Source of the DNA: Pseudisothecium myosuroides
Lineage: Eukaryota > Streptophyta > Bryopsida > Hypnales > Lembophyllaceae
Assembly (NCBI GenBank): GCA_951799445.1
Contig: OX637288.1
Span: 14,262,501-14,326,500 of the forward strand
Reading direction: 5' to 3'
Length of the DNA: 64,000 nt
Positions 45,656-59,944 of this stretch are shown here, piece by piece. How positions within the stretch are numbered: position 1 is the stretch's first letter; each line of letters starts with the position of its first letter. Below the pieces are notes generated by a model. The model did no database searches and was not told the DNA's origin. It saw only the letters and a list, made by a program, of their open reading frames with translations. The position numbers were made by a program, and so were the translations under genes.

Positions 45656-48600
45656 AATGGGTCAGTGGTCCGGAAAAAGGGGGGTTACCTTAGCTGAGTT
45701 CATAGTCATCAGTGAGTTGAAGTATCTTTATGTGTCATGTTGTTCTTCAAATCAAAAAGGCAAATACTGTCTTTATTGAGTCCACTGTGGGACTGCCACA
45801 CAATAGGCCCAAAATTGAGCCCAAAATTAAATTAAAACTGAATGAACAACCTTCCTCCACCTCCCACTCTCCATTCTTGTATTTTTCAGAATACAGATGG
45901 GATTGCATTCAATATGGGATATGTGGGAGTACATATTCAATTCAGAATACATGTATGTATGATATACATATGTATTTTGTATTGATATTTTCGTATCTAT
46001 AATCCTATATTTTCATATCCATAATTTTGTATATTTTTGTTTGTATTCTGTAATAGTATATGTATCGTAATTGTATCTGTATAAATATCCATATCAAGAT
46101 CGACACTGGAGGGGGGTCCAAATTTTTCTACTTCAACATTGATGGCTCACATTTTCCAAGAAAAAACTTAATCAATGGCTCGGGTGTATGTGCTGAATTT
46201 TCCCCTACCCAATCCAAAGGCTGTGAATTTTTTATGGGAGGGGCCAAGCTTGTACTAATCAAAGGCTGTGTGTGCCTCTTCTGTTCTTCAACAAATTGAC
46301 TACAATTTTTTTAGTTTAATCAAACCCCACCCTCAATTGCAACATGAATACAGTGATTATGAATACTCAAGCTGCCTAAATCCTAAACCCCAACAATTAG
46401 AACTTCCATCTTCAAGTACTTGCAAGGTCTGGTTTTGCAAGCAGTATTCTGATGTGATACCGGGGCAGGCAGGTTGCAATAGGCTAGTCTTTCAACCAAT
46501 ACTCCAAGGTTCCAAGTATTACCATTATTTGCATTGATGCTTGGGTTTATCCCATAACCCCAAACAACTGTAATGTATACCTTAATTCATTCACTTTCTA
46601 TGTCAAATACACAATAATAATCATGTTGCAGTCAAAATTGGGCTTACCAAACCTTTTAGGATCATAACTAAGCTGTTTGTTCTTGTGAGTTTGGGAAAAT
46701 GAACTCCTCTTTCAAGCAAAAAACATTGAAGAAAAAAAGATAGAAATATGAGATAACTTGAAGGTTTTTATTTCCAGCTTTAAGCATCTAAATTCACGTA
46801 AATGTCATTCGATTGGAGTGGGAATAACGAGGGATGGAAGAAGGTGAATAGATGAATCGCAAGAGATATCTATGAAGCTTCTCTGAATCTCTTCATTTCA
46901 ATTTCAGACAATATTTTGTGCCTTCATCCTAACAGAACATTTGAACCAAGCGATAACTTGCATTGGCCCTCACAATTGTTGCATCATCATTATGGGTTTG
47001 GTTGTTCCATACATAGGAAATTGCAAGAGCACTATAATTTCAAATCTCACACATTCAAAGAGCATGGTGGACAGTGCAAAGTCATCCATGGATGTGACAA
47101 GAGCCTGCTGTTATAAGACATTCAAACATAGTTTTGAATGAAAGGGTTGAATATAAGTCCTTAGCGCTTCATATCGCAATTTGTGAGGTTGAACTCCAGA
47201 GAATAGCAGGAGTCACTCATAGTTGTGCGCGAGTGCAGTTCATGTTAATGGGCTTGATAATGATCCAGAATTGGGAGGTTTGAAGCATTATTGGACATAC
47301 AGTAATATCAAATTGTTCTATTCAATCCAGAATGTCCAAATCTGTCCTTTTTGATTGATCATAAGACTTAAAATGAGGAGAAAGATTATGAGTAAGAATC
47401 CTCTTCAGACTAGCCAATGAGACAGGTCACGTTTACCTTGAACGTTGGAGTTCGCATCGTGCTTTCTGGATCTTGATAAGAAATTCTGAGCAGTAACTTA
47501 TGCCCTGCTCTGTCCATGTTCTTGTTTCTACTTTGGAAGGCATTGAAACAGAACCTATGCTCTTTCCAGGCCTTGCAGCTTATGCACTTCAACAAGGAAT
47601 GGTCATAAGTTCGAGCAGGGAGATGCGTTGTTTCGGGATAGCAGGAACAAATCTTCAACAGAGAATCACCCTCAACAGTAGTTAAGTTGTCATTTCAGTT
47701 ACATAGAGTGGTGCTTGTAGGTTTAACTACAAGAACAAACACTTTCTATCAACAAGATACAACTGTTGCTTTGGGCCATTCTTATTTCATTCTGACTCCA
47801 AGAATTTGATTCAGGCTACCAATTCTTCCAAATTTTGTAGAAGGTTTTGGATATACCGGTAGCAATAATACCATTTTTGCGATTCACAGCAAAAATTCTA
47901 TTGAAATTTGGCTATAAGTAATTTCATTCACTGCCTTGAATTTCCTGTACAGGCTTCTAGCTCGACCCAAAAATTTGTCAATAAATGAATGGTAGGTCGT
48001 TTCATGTTTTCAGTAAAGTGGAGGCTTGGGGCATGCTCTGGAAGGTGGAGTTGTTTTGGGTCAAGCCGAATTTGGGTTGTCCAAGTATTGTGAACCAGTC
48101 TGCAAGAGTTGTGTGCAACGAACCTCATCAGCATATGCTTGTGGAATCATCTCGCCCTTTTGAAGTCAACAACTGTTAACAATCTCTAAACTGAAAAGGA
48201 GAGAAGTGCTCGTCTGACCTAATCATGTTCACATAGGCTGGAATTACTCAAATGATGTTGCCATTTCATGTCTTTCTCTCCAGTATGCAAAATGCACATA
48301 ATAATCTGGAAGAATATGGTGTACTGTACATGATAATGCACATAAATAACACTTTGACAATACACTCAAACCTTTTTAACTTGCCACTTGAGATCCCGGC
48401 CCAAATTTGTCACCAAGGAAAAAGCATCTAAAATCAGTCAATTAAGCAATTGAGGATGGTTCCTAATCTTTTATTATTACCAAAACACAAGAACATAAAT
48501 TTTTTGTTTAAATGATGACTAATCAATTCTTGTGCCATTTAGGGGGACCTGCAAAACGTTGTTTTGTTGATAAGTTCTCTAAAAATCTTGCTAAAAAAGT

Positions 48601-49774
48601 ATCGTAACCATGTTACAAAATATAAGCTTCAGATACAAAGGATTTTCCATGAAAGACACCCGTAACCCCCTAAACTTCATGATCAAGGATTGATGATCCT
48701 AGAATGACCTCTTCAATTGATCAAACTGTGAAAAATTTAATTCAAATGAGACCAAATTTTACATGAGAAGAATCAATTAAGAACAGCAAAAAATTTGAGC
48801 AACACAGAGACCTCTCCTCCAAAAGATGCGGCTTAGAGTCCTCTACTGTAAAGGTCAACAAGGTAGAATTCAACAGCATAGGCATTCGTACGTGCAATCT
48901 TACGATAATACATTATCACACTGAAAAAGATTCTTAGCAATACAGACAATGCGCGGTTTGCACGTTTGCACCGCAATCGACAACAACTAAATTCAACATA
49001 ACAAGCAGCGATTCCTTTTCGTAGTGAAGTCGCACACATTACAACCAAACTCTCAGGTACTATAAATCCGTAAATCCAAGCGGAAAGATCACTTGGAGGC
49101 ATAATTGCCTATTAAGCAACAAAATGAGACCACAAACCCACAATTGAGCAACAAACTTTGCCGATTTTTCAAAATTTGATACAAGAATGTACACTCCTCT
49201 TCTTCAAAGTCAAGCTCTACAATGTGGACATGATCGAGTGCAAGATCGAGAGCAACAAGCACCTGCTTCTGATAATTCCAAATTCTGCTTCGAAGTTTTC
49301 AGACAGAACTTTGCATTCTGAAATTCAAACTTCCCACCTGATTAATTCCAACTTCCAGTGACCCCAGTTACTTCTTTTCACAGAAGGTAGATTAACACTG
49401 GAGTGAACGACTGTGGTTCCAAGTGTGCACTGAAATCATGTTATTCGAAGAATGAGAAGTCCTACCAAGGAACTGACGAACTTGAAATACAGAGTCCGAA
49501 CATACCATTCTCATCTCAATTTACACTCCACATCCACGAGTACTACGTCATGTTTGAAAATCCACTCACTGATACCAAGTCACCAATAATTACTTATTTA
49601 GAATCGCACGTTCAGTTACATTTGCAAGCATTATTGTTTCTGAACATAGAATTGTCAATTCTGTGGACTCCTATTTGTTTTGACATTTACTGCAACTCTC
49701 TACAAAAAATTTCAAAGAAGGCTTCAACTGGTCTACCACAAAGAATAGGCAAAAAGGGATTATACATACGTATT
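45656..49774. other. Intergenic, no gene recognised
   Basis: 45890-46090 is built of degenerate TAT/GTAT-rich words. ORFs up to 146 codons (49403-49843) have no identifiable domain, and the last overlaps the transposase remnant on the other strand. Confidence 0.4.
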
Positions 49775-50590
49775 TTCGGTGTTCTTCGAAGTACCTTGAT
49801 GTGTCGACTACAAAATTGTGGAAGTTTCTCTGCTCCTCAGTGAGCGTCCTTCTCCTTCCCTTCGAGAATCTCATATGCCATTGTGGGGTCCTCTCGTGAG
49901 TCCCAAACCCTTCTACAGTAGATGTCGGACTCTAATTCAGCATATACTTTGTTACATAACTTGCTGCCATACTGCCTTTGGGTTTGGCTAGGTTTCTCAC
50001 ATAACTCTCCAAACCTTTGTAATAGCGTTCGTATGCGTACATCCAATGATTTTGAACCGGCCCACAAATGAAGACCTCCTGCACAATGTGGTATGGCAAA
50101 TGCATCATTATTGGATTGCCGCCGGAGGTAGTTCTCTTTCTACTATTACCTTTGTCTCTGCTACATCTTAGAGTACGTAGCTGATTTATGGAGTCCTTGC
50201 TGATCACCTTGTCGCACACCCTTTGAAACACCCTGCTCAGTCTGATGATTGTGCGTGCAAGTTCCTGGTTCTGGATGTTACGTACGCAGATGGGCAGAAT
50301 ATGTTGCATTACAATGTGAAAGTCGTGAGATTTCAGCCTTCGTAGCTTACCTTTCTGTACTCTTCGGTGTAGAGTGGACACGTATCGGCTCCGATCCCTC
50401 AATGTCTGGAAAAATGAAGCTTTGTCCTCCGCTAACAGTACAATCATACCTTGCGTCCGGCATTCTAAACCTGTCGCTGCTTGGAAATGTTTCTTCGAGC
50501 CAAAGGTGATCCCGAATGAAATGCTCTCGCATGTCAACCCTCAATGCTGGCGTATTACTTTCACCTAAAATAAATTTCAGTAGGGTTTTG
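49775..50590 (-). pseudogene. CACTA (En/Spm) TNP2-type transposase remnant, DUF4218 region
   Basis: Translated pieces line up with the C-terminal DUF4218 region of plant CACTA transposases: LRRLKSHDFHIVMQHILPIC, then VQEVFICGPVQNHWMYAYER and YYKGLESYVRN, then LTEEQRNFHNFVVD. They lie in at least three reading frames (50544-50347, 50537-49932, 49874-49775), so the copy has several frameshifts and is dead. The catalytic DDE part was not found. Not linked to the CACTA element at 18 kb. Confidence 0.8.
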
Positions 50591-51431
50591 CAGATGTTTT
50601 CTCACAATGCATCAAGTGCAGGGTGTGTCTGCAAGGCATATCCTGCACAGTGCATCTGCAACACTTAGATTGAAGTCGTCACGGTTGAGTATACCAATAC
50701 AACAGAAGTACTCCATGTTCTGTAACGTTCAGTACGAGCCCACTGTCATTGCCTTCATCTAAATTCGCATTCTCTCGTAACCATCGCCTCCACTAGACTG
50801 GGTGAGTCCCACAGGCTGTTCCTGCGGCCCCCAAAAGACGAGAGTGTCATCGTTGAACACAGAAAACGATCAAGTGCGATAAAGTACTGAGGATATGGTT
50901 GAAATGTATCTGTGATTTGGTGCTTGGACTTGATGCTGAGTGGAGAAGTGGAGCTGGTGGTTTAGAGGAAATTGACGAGAGTGCTTGAAGAGTGTAGAAG
51001 CTGCAGCTCGTGAGGAAGCTCTTGAATGATCGGCGAGCTTTTGGACATTTCTACTGACCGCTGGAAGGAGAAGAATCTTGGTTCTGGAAACGATTAGAAA
51101 GTTGAATGAGAGGAATTCTTAGCGTGGGTGTTGGGGTTGCCGAGATGGCGCCAATTGCGCTCCAGTTCTGACCACACCTTGATTTTCTGAGTCGATCATC
51201 AACAGGTGAGACCTTGTGAAAATATGTGATGGTTTTAGCCTGTTTTGATCAAGATTTTTTTGGTTTGGTTTTGTAACCGAATTGGTATTTTCTTTCGAAA
51301 TTTGCAGCATTGTAAGTGCATCATGAACTAGCATTTACATTTGAGTTCCTTGATTGGCAGAGATGTGCTCAGGACAATCGACATATGTTTTGTTCTGCAA
51401 TCCTCCAGTTTGTAGAAATCCTATTAATATA
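50591..51431. other. Flank of the transposase remnant, nothing further recognised
   Basis: Possibly more decayed transposon sequence. No readable domain. Confidence 0.35.
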
Positions 51432-51770
51432 ATAGAGTTAATTGTAAAGTGTGTGCAAGGTGGGATCAGGAGCCCGAGTTTGGGAAAATCATATGACCAA
51501 ACTCCCTGGAGCACCCAAACTCAAGTTTAATTAGAGTTAATCGTAAAGTGAGCAAATGCGGAACCAGGAATCAGAGTTTTGGAAAAACACAAGACCAAAC
51601 TCCTTGGAGCACCCAAACTCAGGTCTAATTGAGTTTGGTGCCGTGTTTGTTTTGTTCTATTCTTAGTTAAAGCTTCCTCTGACACAAGACAACTTTGCAA
51701 TTAACTCTATTGAGTTTGTTGCCCTGTTTGTTTTGTTCTATTCTTAGTTAAACCTTCCTCTGACACATGT
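51432..51770. repeat. Inverted-end repeat unit with two internal tandem duplications
   Basis: ATAGAGTTAATTGTAAAGT at 51432 and its inverse (ending 51710) bracket two 99-bp tandem copies starting AGAGTTAAT (51434 and 51533). The sequence TTGTTTTGTTCTATTCTTAG occurs twice, about 80 bp apart. A diverged single copy lies at about 55030-55190. Confidence 0.7.
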
Positions 51771-53285
51771 TCACAAACACAGTTCAAAGAGCCAAAGACC
51801 TGCTCATTGTGAATTCACGCCGGGGTTTGACTGACAGAAAGTCGAGAGGTCTGATTGTGTCAACATAGTTTGAAAAGTTCACTTTTTATTGCAGATGGAA
51901 GCAGATGGACAGTGAGTTCGAATAAACCAGCGACACAACCAGCGTCTCTTACAATTGGCAGGTGAGCCACCCTGAGTTTTCTAATTGCCACTCAGTTCAC
52001 ATTGATTATTTGGATTTGCAAAAACAAGGCCCCTGAGAGTTTTTCAACAATCTCATAACAATCTCAAGCAATTTCAAAACAAACTCAAGCGTAACAGAAG
52101 TATATATGAAGTGAGTGCCTCTTGCTGGAACTGCAGGCAGTGACGTACAGAAGATGGTCCCAAAGCAGGATATGCATGTGCACAAATCAAGGCCAACCCG
52201 AACAATCAGCAAAAAGTATAAAATTGTCCCATGTTAGATCTCTTCAGAATTGATAGCATCGTGCCACAGATTCTGCACTCAGCCCTCTCTAACGATTCAT
52301 TCTGTAATTGAACATTCTCTACATGGCATGAATAAAAGAACTGCCCCAACCGATTCTTCATTTATTATGGATTTTAGTCCCACATTCCTCTTCTTCTATC
52401 AGTTCTAATTGAAACGATATGAAAATCAAACAGATCAATCAAAATGGTACCCAACGTTACTTCAACAAGCTGTAAGTTACTTCACTGCACTCAGAGCCGT
52501 TCAGTGTGATGTTTCACATTCTTTTTCGAGCTAAATCTCATCCCATTTCATTCCAAAAAATTTGGGCTCGGTGCCAGCCTACATGTCAATTCAAGATGCT
52601 ATTATTTAACCAAATTTGAATGAGTATTTGCTGGTAATCGTTAGAATTTGAATTATACCTTCCAAAATAACAAAACTATTCTGCTACATTCGCCATAATT
52701 GGCAGCCCACCAAAATCCTTGGAGCCACCCGAGCTAAAAACAGAAATAGAAAGAAAAAAACCCGCCACTCCAATAAGTCAGCTCATGAGTTCCACAGGGA
52801 CTTCCGAAATTATGCCCTCGTAAACCTCAGAAAACATATAATATTCGATGGTGTCAGGAATCAACAGGCTCCCCAGAAAGCAGCGTGAATGAATTTTGAC
52901 GTTTCGAAGCCGAGCCCTGAATTTGAGAATCAAGATGGGCTTGATTGGGAACTTTGTGTGGACTCGGTGATCACTGGAAATGGCAGCCGGGTCGAGATTT
53001 CTGTCTGGCTCACATAATTTGGGGGTAAGTTAATCGGACGCAAGGATTTGCTAAATTGGGCAACATTCACTGGAGTCCAAAACTCCGTCGGTCTTGCTGC
53101 TGTTGTCCGGGACTCTGGACAGCCAAGCGAGAGTCATTTTCAAATGCACAGTTCAAAGTCGTCTTCTTCTGCCGGCAACTCACCATGGCTGCAATAAGCA
53201 AAAATAGGAGAAGAAGAACAGGGATTTAACAAAAATATTATAAAATGTATTGGTTTTGCACTGAAGGGGAAGAGGCAGTGCATGC
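51771..53285. other. Intergenic, nothing recognised
   Basis: Short ORFs only. Confidence 0.4.
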
Positions 53286-53440
53286 ATAACATTCAGTAGC
53301 ATGTGTTGATGTTGCCTTGGTTCTACACTGATGGTGTCCCTCTACATCCTCCACCTATCTAATTCATCAATAGCTACTAATGAAGCACTCTTGGGGTGTG
53401 GAATATACCACACCATCACTGTAGAGCTACTGAATGTTAT
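53286..53440. repeat. Inverted repeat with a 21-nt insertion in one arm
   Basis: ATAACATTCAGTAGC (53286-53300) pairs perfectly with 53426-53440, and TCTACACTGATGGTGT (53322-53337) pairs with 53410-53425 with one mismatch. The left arm has 21 extra bases (53301-53321) between the two blocks. The loop is about 72 nt. Could be a fold-back MITE or a hairpin RNA locus. Confidence 0.65.
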
Positions 53441-56400
53441 GTGGAGAGAAGCTATCCTCAGGAAGTTTGAAAAGTTAATTTACACAAACAGCGAGCTAGT
53501 GTTACAAGGGACAAAGCCTCTTATAGTGTAGTTATTTGTTTCATTTATGAACAAGTTCGTTGCTAAAAAGAGGTGTATCACATGTTCTTACAATATTGAG
53601 ATGACACAAAGGTCAAAATTGGCAACCAAGTGAAGAGTAGAAGAACTAACATTAATTTTTTCATGTATGGATGGCTAGCCACAATATCATGACTTTCTAC
53701 AAGTGCAATGAAACTTTCTTCGGTGTTTTAGTTATCAATACAAAGTAGTAACTTTATCTTTACCAATTGAAACATATCTCTACAATTTTCTAATAGTGTC
53801 GCCCTTCTTTAGTGGGACCTTGATTGATGATCTTTTCCTATTGCTCAACCATCTACCTAAAGGTAAGAAGCCCAAAATAGCATCAAATGGAATCACCAAT
53901 ATATGGAAGATTGGACATTTACGATTATTGTGAGTTGGTTCTTGGTGAAGCGGTTTGAGGATATCTTGTGAGGAAGTGCATTAGAGCATCCACACTCATG
54001 TGCATTGGCACCACTCCAAACAATCATGCAAAGCCAGGAGTCATTTGGGAGACCTATTCTAGACACACCATCTAATATTTTTGTGTGGCCCTTCATTTCT
54101 CAAAGCCCTTACAATTTATGAGCATGCTTGGATTTTGATGCTTAGTCTAATTTTTCTTTCTTTATTCATGAGTGGTAGGCCTTAAACTCCATTAATTGGG
54201 GAGTGGCCTCAATCTTTATTAAACTCCCTGTTGTATATTAGGAGAAAAGATCAATATTGGATGGATGAAGCCAAGTCAACACAACAGAGACATGTGTGGT
54301 GCAAATACAAGTGCAAGTGGGAGCAAGAAGTTCAAGCTTTGAACTTCAAGTTGACGTCATTGTTGTCTACAACTAGTGTCCCTAGTTCTAATAGGATGCA
54401 ATAGAAGGGAGTCATAGGTGATCAAGAGTTCAGTGAATCGCTACACTTTTTTACTCACCCTTCCAAGTAGAGGAGAAAGTTCAACGAGTTCATTGAACCT
54501 CCGATCCCTTGCCACATGGAATTCAACAAACTTGTTGAACTCAAGCTCCCTCTATTGTGTTGAGTTCAACTTGAGTTGTTCGTCTTACATGCTAGTAACC
54601 TATCCTGAAGCTCTTTCTTTGTATTTGTCTTGTAGGAATAGTGCAGTCTAATAGCATGTTTGTTCAAGTGTATGAGCATTGGTGACAATATTGTTTATGC
54701 AATTTTAAGCCATAATATATGTTGTAATGAGGGGCATATGCTTACATCCTTCAAATGTTTTCATTCAAGTGTGTATAAAGCATTGTTATACATTGCTGTG
54801 TTTTAATAATCAAACTCTATAAAAAAATTAAAAAAAACTACAATAGATTCATTGTATTGAGTAGCAGGCAAGGGTGAAACAATGTGAGGCTCCCTCCAAA
54901 CACCTCTTAGCAAGTGTGAGAGTAAACACAAGTCTAAGGTTGTGGGCAAAGCAATGTTTCTCATTTAGGTTCACCGATGTTTGGTTGGCCTCCAATGAAG
55001 TGAAGCTCTTGCTTATACTGGAAGGTAGTTTAGACCTAATTGTGAAGTATGTTCGATGAGGGACCAGGAGCCAGAGTTTGAGAAAAACATAGGACGAAAC
55101 TAAACTCCTTGAAGCACCCAAACTTTCTCTGATGGAATTTAGTGTTGTGTTTCTTTTGTGCTATTCTTGGCTAAACCTTCCTTTGACATCCCTATTTCTT
55201 TATGCCAAACGCCCTATATTTGACTTGGTTCCAACTAAAAATTTTGGTTGTTGGGTATTGTAGTAATAGGTCAAGTTTGGCAGAAATCATTCCGAAAATA
55301 GATGCCAAATTTTTTGGAGGAATTGTTACTCTTTAAAATTTACGGAAAAAAACAATCTTGTGAAATATTTCTATTATTGCATAATACAAGCATATGTCAA
55401 ACCTTGCTTCTATGAATATCAACATAGATATATATGGCAAGATGTCAAGGCTAGATCTAGAGTGGGATATGAGATTATAATTTTTGAGACTTGGCACTTT
55501 ATGAAGAAAGGTCAAGATTGAAGCATTGACATCCAAAAAAACTTGGTTCTCAAGTTGCACAAGAAAATGGTAGTGAATAAAGAGGAGTTGGAAGAAATAA
55601 TAAAAAGATGCCAATATTCAAGAAGATGCTAAAAATCTTGTCTCCATAGGTATTTTGGGAGATTTTCAAATAATATTAGTCCTACTTGAAAATAACTAGA
55701 AGTCTTAAAAATAGATTCAACATCATGTCTTGGACCTCACTAATATAAGCACTAACTAGGCTTGAATGTTGATACTTTGAGAATCTCAATCCAGTTAATC
55801 TCTATGATTATGACATTATTTTTTTTAAGTGTCACCAAATATGACCAAAAGTTGTCATGATGGTGGATGTCTAGAGCTTTATATGTGGTGCAACATGGCT
55901 TTATAATAGAGCCTCTAACAATAACATTATATCTTGGCACTCAAGAAAATTCTATTCTATATAATAATTTTAATTTTGGAAAGTCACAACTTTTTCTTGC
56001 CGAAAAGGAAAATTTATCTATAGTTGCAATTTTATTTGTGCACATTCAAATTTACTTACATTTACAAATTCAAGGGCAATTTCCTAAATAAAGAGCTTAG
56101 ATTTGGAATATAAAACATTTTTTTATGGATTTGTAAGGTACTTCATGGAATTAAAGACATGCAACAAAAATGGTAGCCCAAATTGTGGCTACTTGTTCAT
56201 ATTACCATTGATATCATGTTTTGTTTTACATACAAAATTATAAAACTCCAAAAAATTTATAGAAGAAATGAGGCAAGCAAAATAGTTTGTGAAGCAAAAT
56301 CCAATATCTAATAAGGTCATGCTAAAGGAAAAAATTCATGGAAGCAACCCCATTCATAACACAAACAATTTTTTTGCAAAACTCTTTATGAGTCATGTGA

Positions 56401-57050
56401 TCAATAAAGGATATATTTGTTCTTAAAACCTATTTTTTTCTTAAATTGTGGCAAATTGGCAATGGAAATAACAGAATATTTTATGATATGGTGAATTATG
56501 CCAAAATAACAAAAAAAGGGGGGAATTAGTTCAAAGTTCCAATCATTCTATTATTGTGAAAGGTTGATTTGTCTTTTCTACACAATTCAGACTACTCGAG
56601 GTCATAAATTCAAGAAGATATCATTAGACGATATTCAATTGTACAACTAACCTTTGCATTGCTACAATATATTTGTAGGTTAGGTAGAGGTAGAAGTAGT
56701 TGCGATGCCTTTAGCCAAGTAAGACCTTGGCCTTAACTAAATTTAACCTTCACATACTTGACTTTTAAAGTTTTCTTATTATGAAAAAAATTGTACTTTC
56801 AAATTTTGACTTTTTTCTATAATTTTTCATGCAAAATAAATTATGCAGATTATTTGAAGCGTAATGTACAATTCAATTATACTACGTAATATATATAAGA
56901 ATAGTCTGAAACAACAATAAATCGAAGGTTTCAAAGATAAACAATAAAATTTAACTTATACATTTTTAGAATGATGGTTCCAGAAAGAATCCCTTGCCAA
57001 AATAGAGTATGCCACATATTGTTGGAAAGCTTAGGAGACTAGGATTTTAA
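53441..57050. other. AT-rich intergenic sequence, no gene recognised
   Basis: Contains a diverged copy of the 51.4-kb repeat at about 55030-55190. Otherwise only short ORFs and simple-sequence stretches. Confidence 0.4.
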
Positions 57051-57477
57051 TTCCTAAAGGCCCAAGGCCTTTTTTCTGCCAAAAAACACTGAAAACTGCC
57101 ATTTCTATAGCATAGAGTAAAAAAAAATGAAAAATGTTTTTTTTTTTGCACATCTAACCGTAGGATCTTACACCTAACTAGTATGAGAGTGTATGGAAAA
57201 AAATTCAGAATTTTTGACCGCACAGATTGCAAGATATTTGCATTTAAAGTAGAAAAAATAAGTTTTTCAGCACATTGCGGGACTATATTTTTTGACTTTG
57301 AACATTTTTAACTTAAATGAATCCTAAAAGTTATTTTTTTCAAGAAGATGCTCTAACTGCCCAAAAAACAAGAATGTCCATAACTTTCTCATAACAAATC
57401 CAAATGAAATGAATCAAAGCTTTCTAGATAGACAAAAATATAATCTATGACAAAAAAAATTTAATTAAATTAAAAAA

Positions 57478-57514
<37 letters not shown>

Positions 57515-57749
57515 CAAATTTTTGCCATTTTTTTTGTTGCCCGGGCTGCCCGCCGTCCCCTGTTTTTAGCTTATTTGGTCATAACCTGTTGTTCCCAGGC
57601 ACCGATTGTGAAAAAAATTATATTCCCACATAGCTTATCAATTTTTCTATCTTCAAAAAAAAATTCAAAAAATCACGTCAAAATTTCAGCCCGTAGGTAC
57701 CTACCCGAAATCCCGTTTGTCCTTGGAAGGGACAATGGGCCTTTAGGGG
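57051..57749. mobile_element. TTAA-flanked element C (inverted relative to A and B)
   Basis: TTAA (57047-57050), left end TTCCTAAAGGCCCAAGG, right end GGGCCTTTAGGGG, TTAA (57750-57753). The interior matches element B reversed, including AATCAAAGCTTTCT and, near the right end, TTGTCCTTGGAAGGGACAA, which corresponds to B's subterminal hairpin. A TA microsatellite interrupts it at 57482-57512. 699 bp. Confidence 0.8.
57482..57512. repeat. (TA)n microsatellite inside element C
   Basis: About 15 uninterrupted TA units. Confidence 0.9.
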
Positions 57750-57753
57750 TTAA

Positions 57754-59940
57754 AATACTAAGACTCATGAAATGAATAGCTAGAAGCTATGGATTTAGAG
57801 TCTTGAAGAACTATACCTCCTGGAAGATTGAGACTTTTGGAAGGTTATAACTTGTTCAATACTTGTTGTATTTGAAAAAGTAAGAAGTTTATAGTAATCC
57901 ATTCAAAGAATATATTACAAAATAGCACTTGCACTTTGGATTTGGAGTCTGGAGCTAAAAGCTATGCCAATGAAAAAAATTATGAGTCATTTAGAGTTTG
58001 TGTTTGAAGCTAAAGCATGGGATTGAGTACCTTCTCAAGGAAAAAGTGTATCTTGGACATCTTTGTAATCCATGAGACCAAAGGATTTGTTGAATCTTAT
58101 AAAAAGTACTACAAAGAAGAAAGGTCTCTTTCCTCACTACCATGTCATGGTGAGCCAAAGTGTCTATCAACGATGAGGTTAGTAATGGAGCCTCACCTCC
58201 ACCTTCATTACATTGTGGAGTGTTTTGGGGCACTTCTTGATACCGGTTTGATGGTGTCCCATTCTATAGGCCATGGAGTTGAGTCTCAACTACCAGTAAT
58301 CAGTTCTGAGGTGAGGTCGCTTGGGCCTAGTCATGAGTTGGTTGCCATTGAAAGGCGGTTAGTCCCGGTGTCACTAAGCACTTGAACATTAATAGAAATC
58401 CCTTCCCATATCATCAAATGACATGTTTAGTGTCTTGTGAAAGCTAGGTGATGGAAGTCATAGAAGAATGCAAAACTGTGACTAGTATTAGAACCTAACA
58501 TTGTCAATGTGTGGCATGTGCAACATTAAAAGATCATGACCCTTGGTGTTATTAGAAGTGAAGTTCCATAAGAACATGTTGAAAAGTATGAAGAAGTAAA
58601 TGTTACTAAGGTGACTAATGAGCATAACACAAAAATTTAATTGATAATTTCTTTTGATGATTTTCAAAGGTGTAAGCTAATCTATGTTAATATTTTAAAA
58701 GACTATTAGCTACATATTTATTGAAGTCATTGTAAAGGGTCTTTTTTTGAGCTAGGAAAGTTAATTTTTGAAATGAAACAAACTTGCATCCTTTAAACTA
58801 TATAAAATATTTGCAAAATGGACATCATAAAATCCATGCCAAACAAATCATAGAAGTCAATACTAGAGTTGGAGAAAAATTTAATGGATGAATTTGGACA
58901 TGCCTGAACTCTTCACAAAAGTGCAAACAATTCAAAATGGTTAACCTTGGTGATTTTGTATTAGCCTAGGAAGGACATTATGAGCTACAAGTGTCAAATG
59001 AATGATTTTTAGAAAAAATTTAGAAACAAATAATGCGCCTAATAATCTGGGAGTGATAGTTTTTGGATGACTACCTTGGTGATAAAATGGCATCTTTCTA
59101 GGATTAATCCTTAACTGCTTAAACTAAAAAATAGGAAGATCAATTTAATACACCAAAGACAATTTCAAAAAAGTAAATGAACACAATCATGTCCTGAGGA
59201 CAATTTGATTTTTCATCCATCTAATTGTTTGGAAATTATTGTGTTAATTGTCTTACATATGTACATGTAGATTTTCAAAGTTTTTTTTCAAATATTTTGT
59301 TGTTTAAGGGCTACAAGTATGTTTAACTTCAAAAAGTGTTTTTTTCAATTCAAAAAATGACCCTTCCGAAATGACTTGAGTAAATAAATAATATAAAAAT
59401 CCTGAAAAAATCACCAAAATTGGAACTTATCAATTTGAACTTTATGAGAAAAAATCTTATGAAAATTACAAATGTTCAATTTGTACTCAAATTTAGAAGA
59501 GATTTTCAGTTTTAGATTTTCAGTTTTTTTGGAAAATATTGATTAATGTATTAAGTGATTTATTCATATGCATATGATCTATAAATCATTTACTACAAGT
59601 TATGATTGAAAGTCATCATTAAATTATTATTCAAAATTATATATTATGATATATTTTTACAATTTTAGAAATTTGGACTACCTCGTGGTTTGTAAGGAGT
59701 TATTTATTAACAATAATTCTTCTTGAAATGGTTGTAATATTGATTTACCTCCAAAAATTCATTCCACCTTCATTACATGATGTTCCTATCCTTTGAAATT
59801 TGGAAAATATGAAGCTATATAACCCAATTTTCCATGAAGCTTCATCAATGATTATTAATTGGATGAAAAAGCATTTTTCTAAATAACATTCATCCTTGCA
59901 TTCATTCCAAAACACATAGATGTTTGAGCGTCAAAAGGAA
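57754..59940. other. AT-rich intergenic sequence, no gene recognised
   Basis: The 122-codon ORF at 58017-58385 has no recognised domain. Confidence 0.4.
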
Positions 59941-59944
59941 TTAA

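Noticed and set aside
49403..49843. 146-codon plus-strand ORF
   Set aside because: No domain, and its end overlaps readable transposase sequence on the minus strand.
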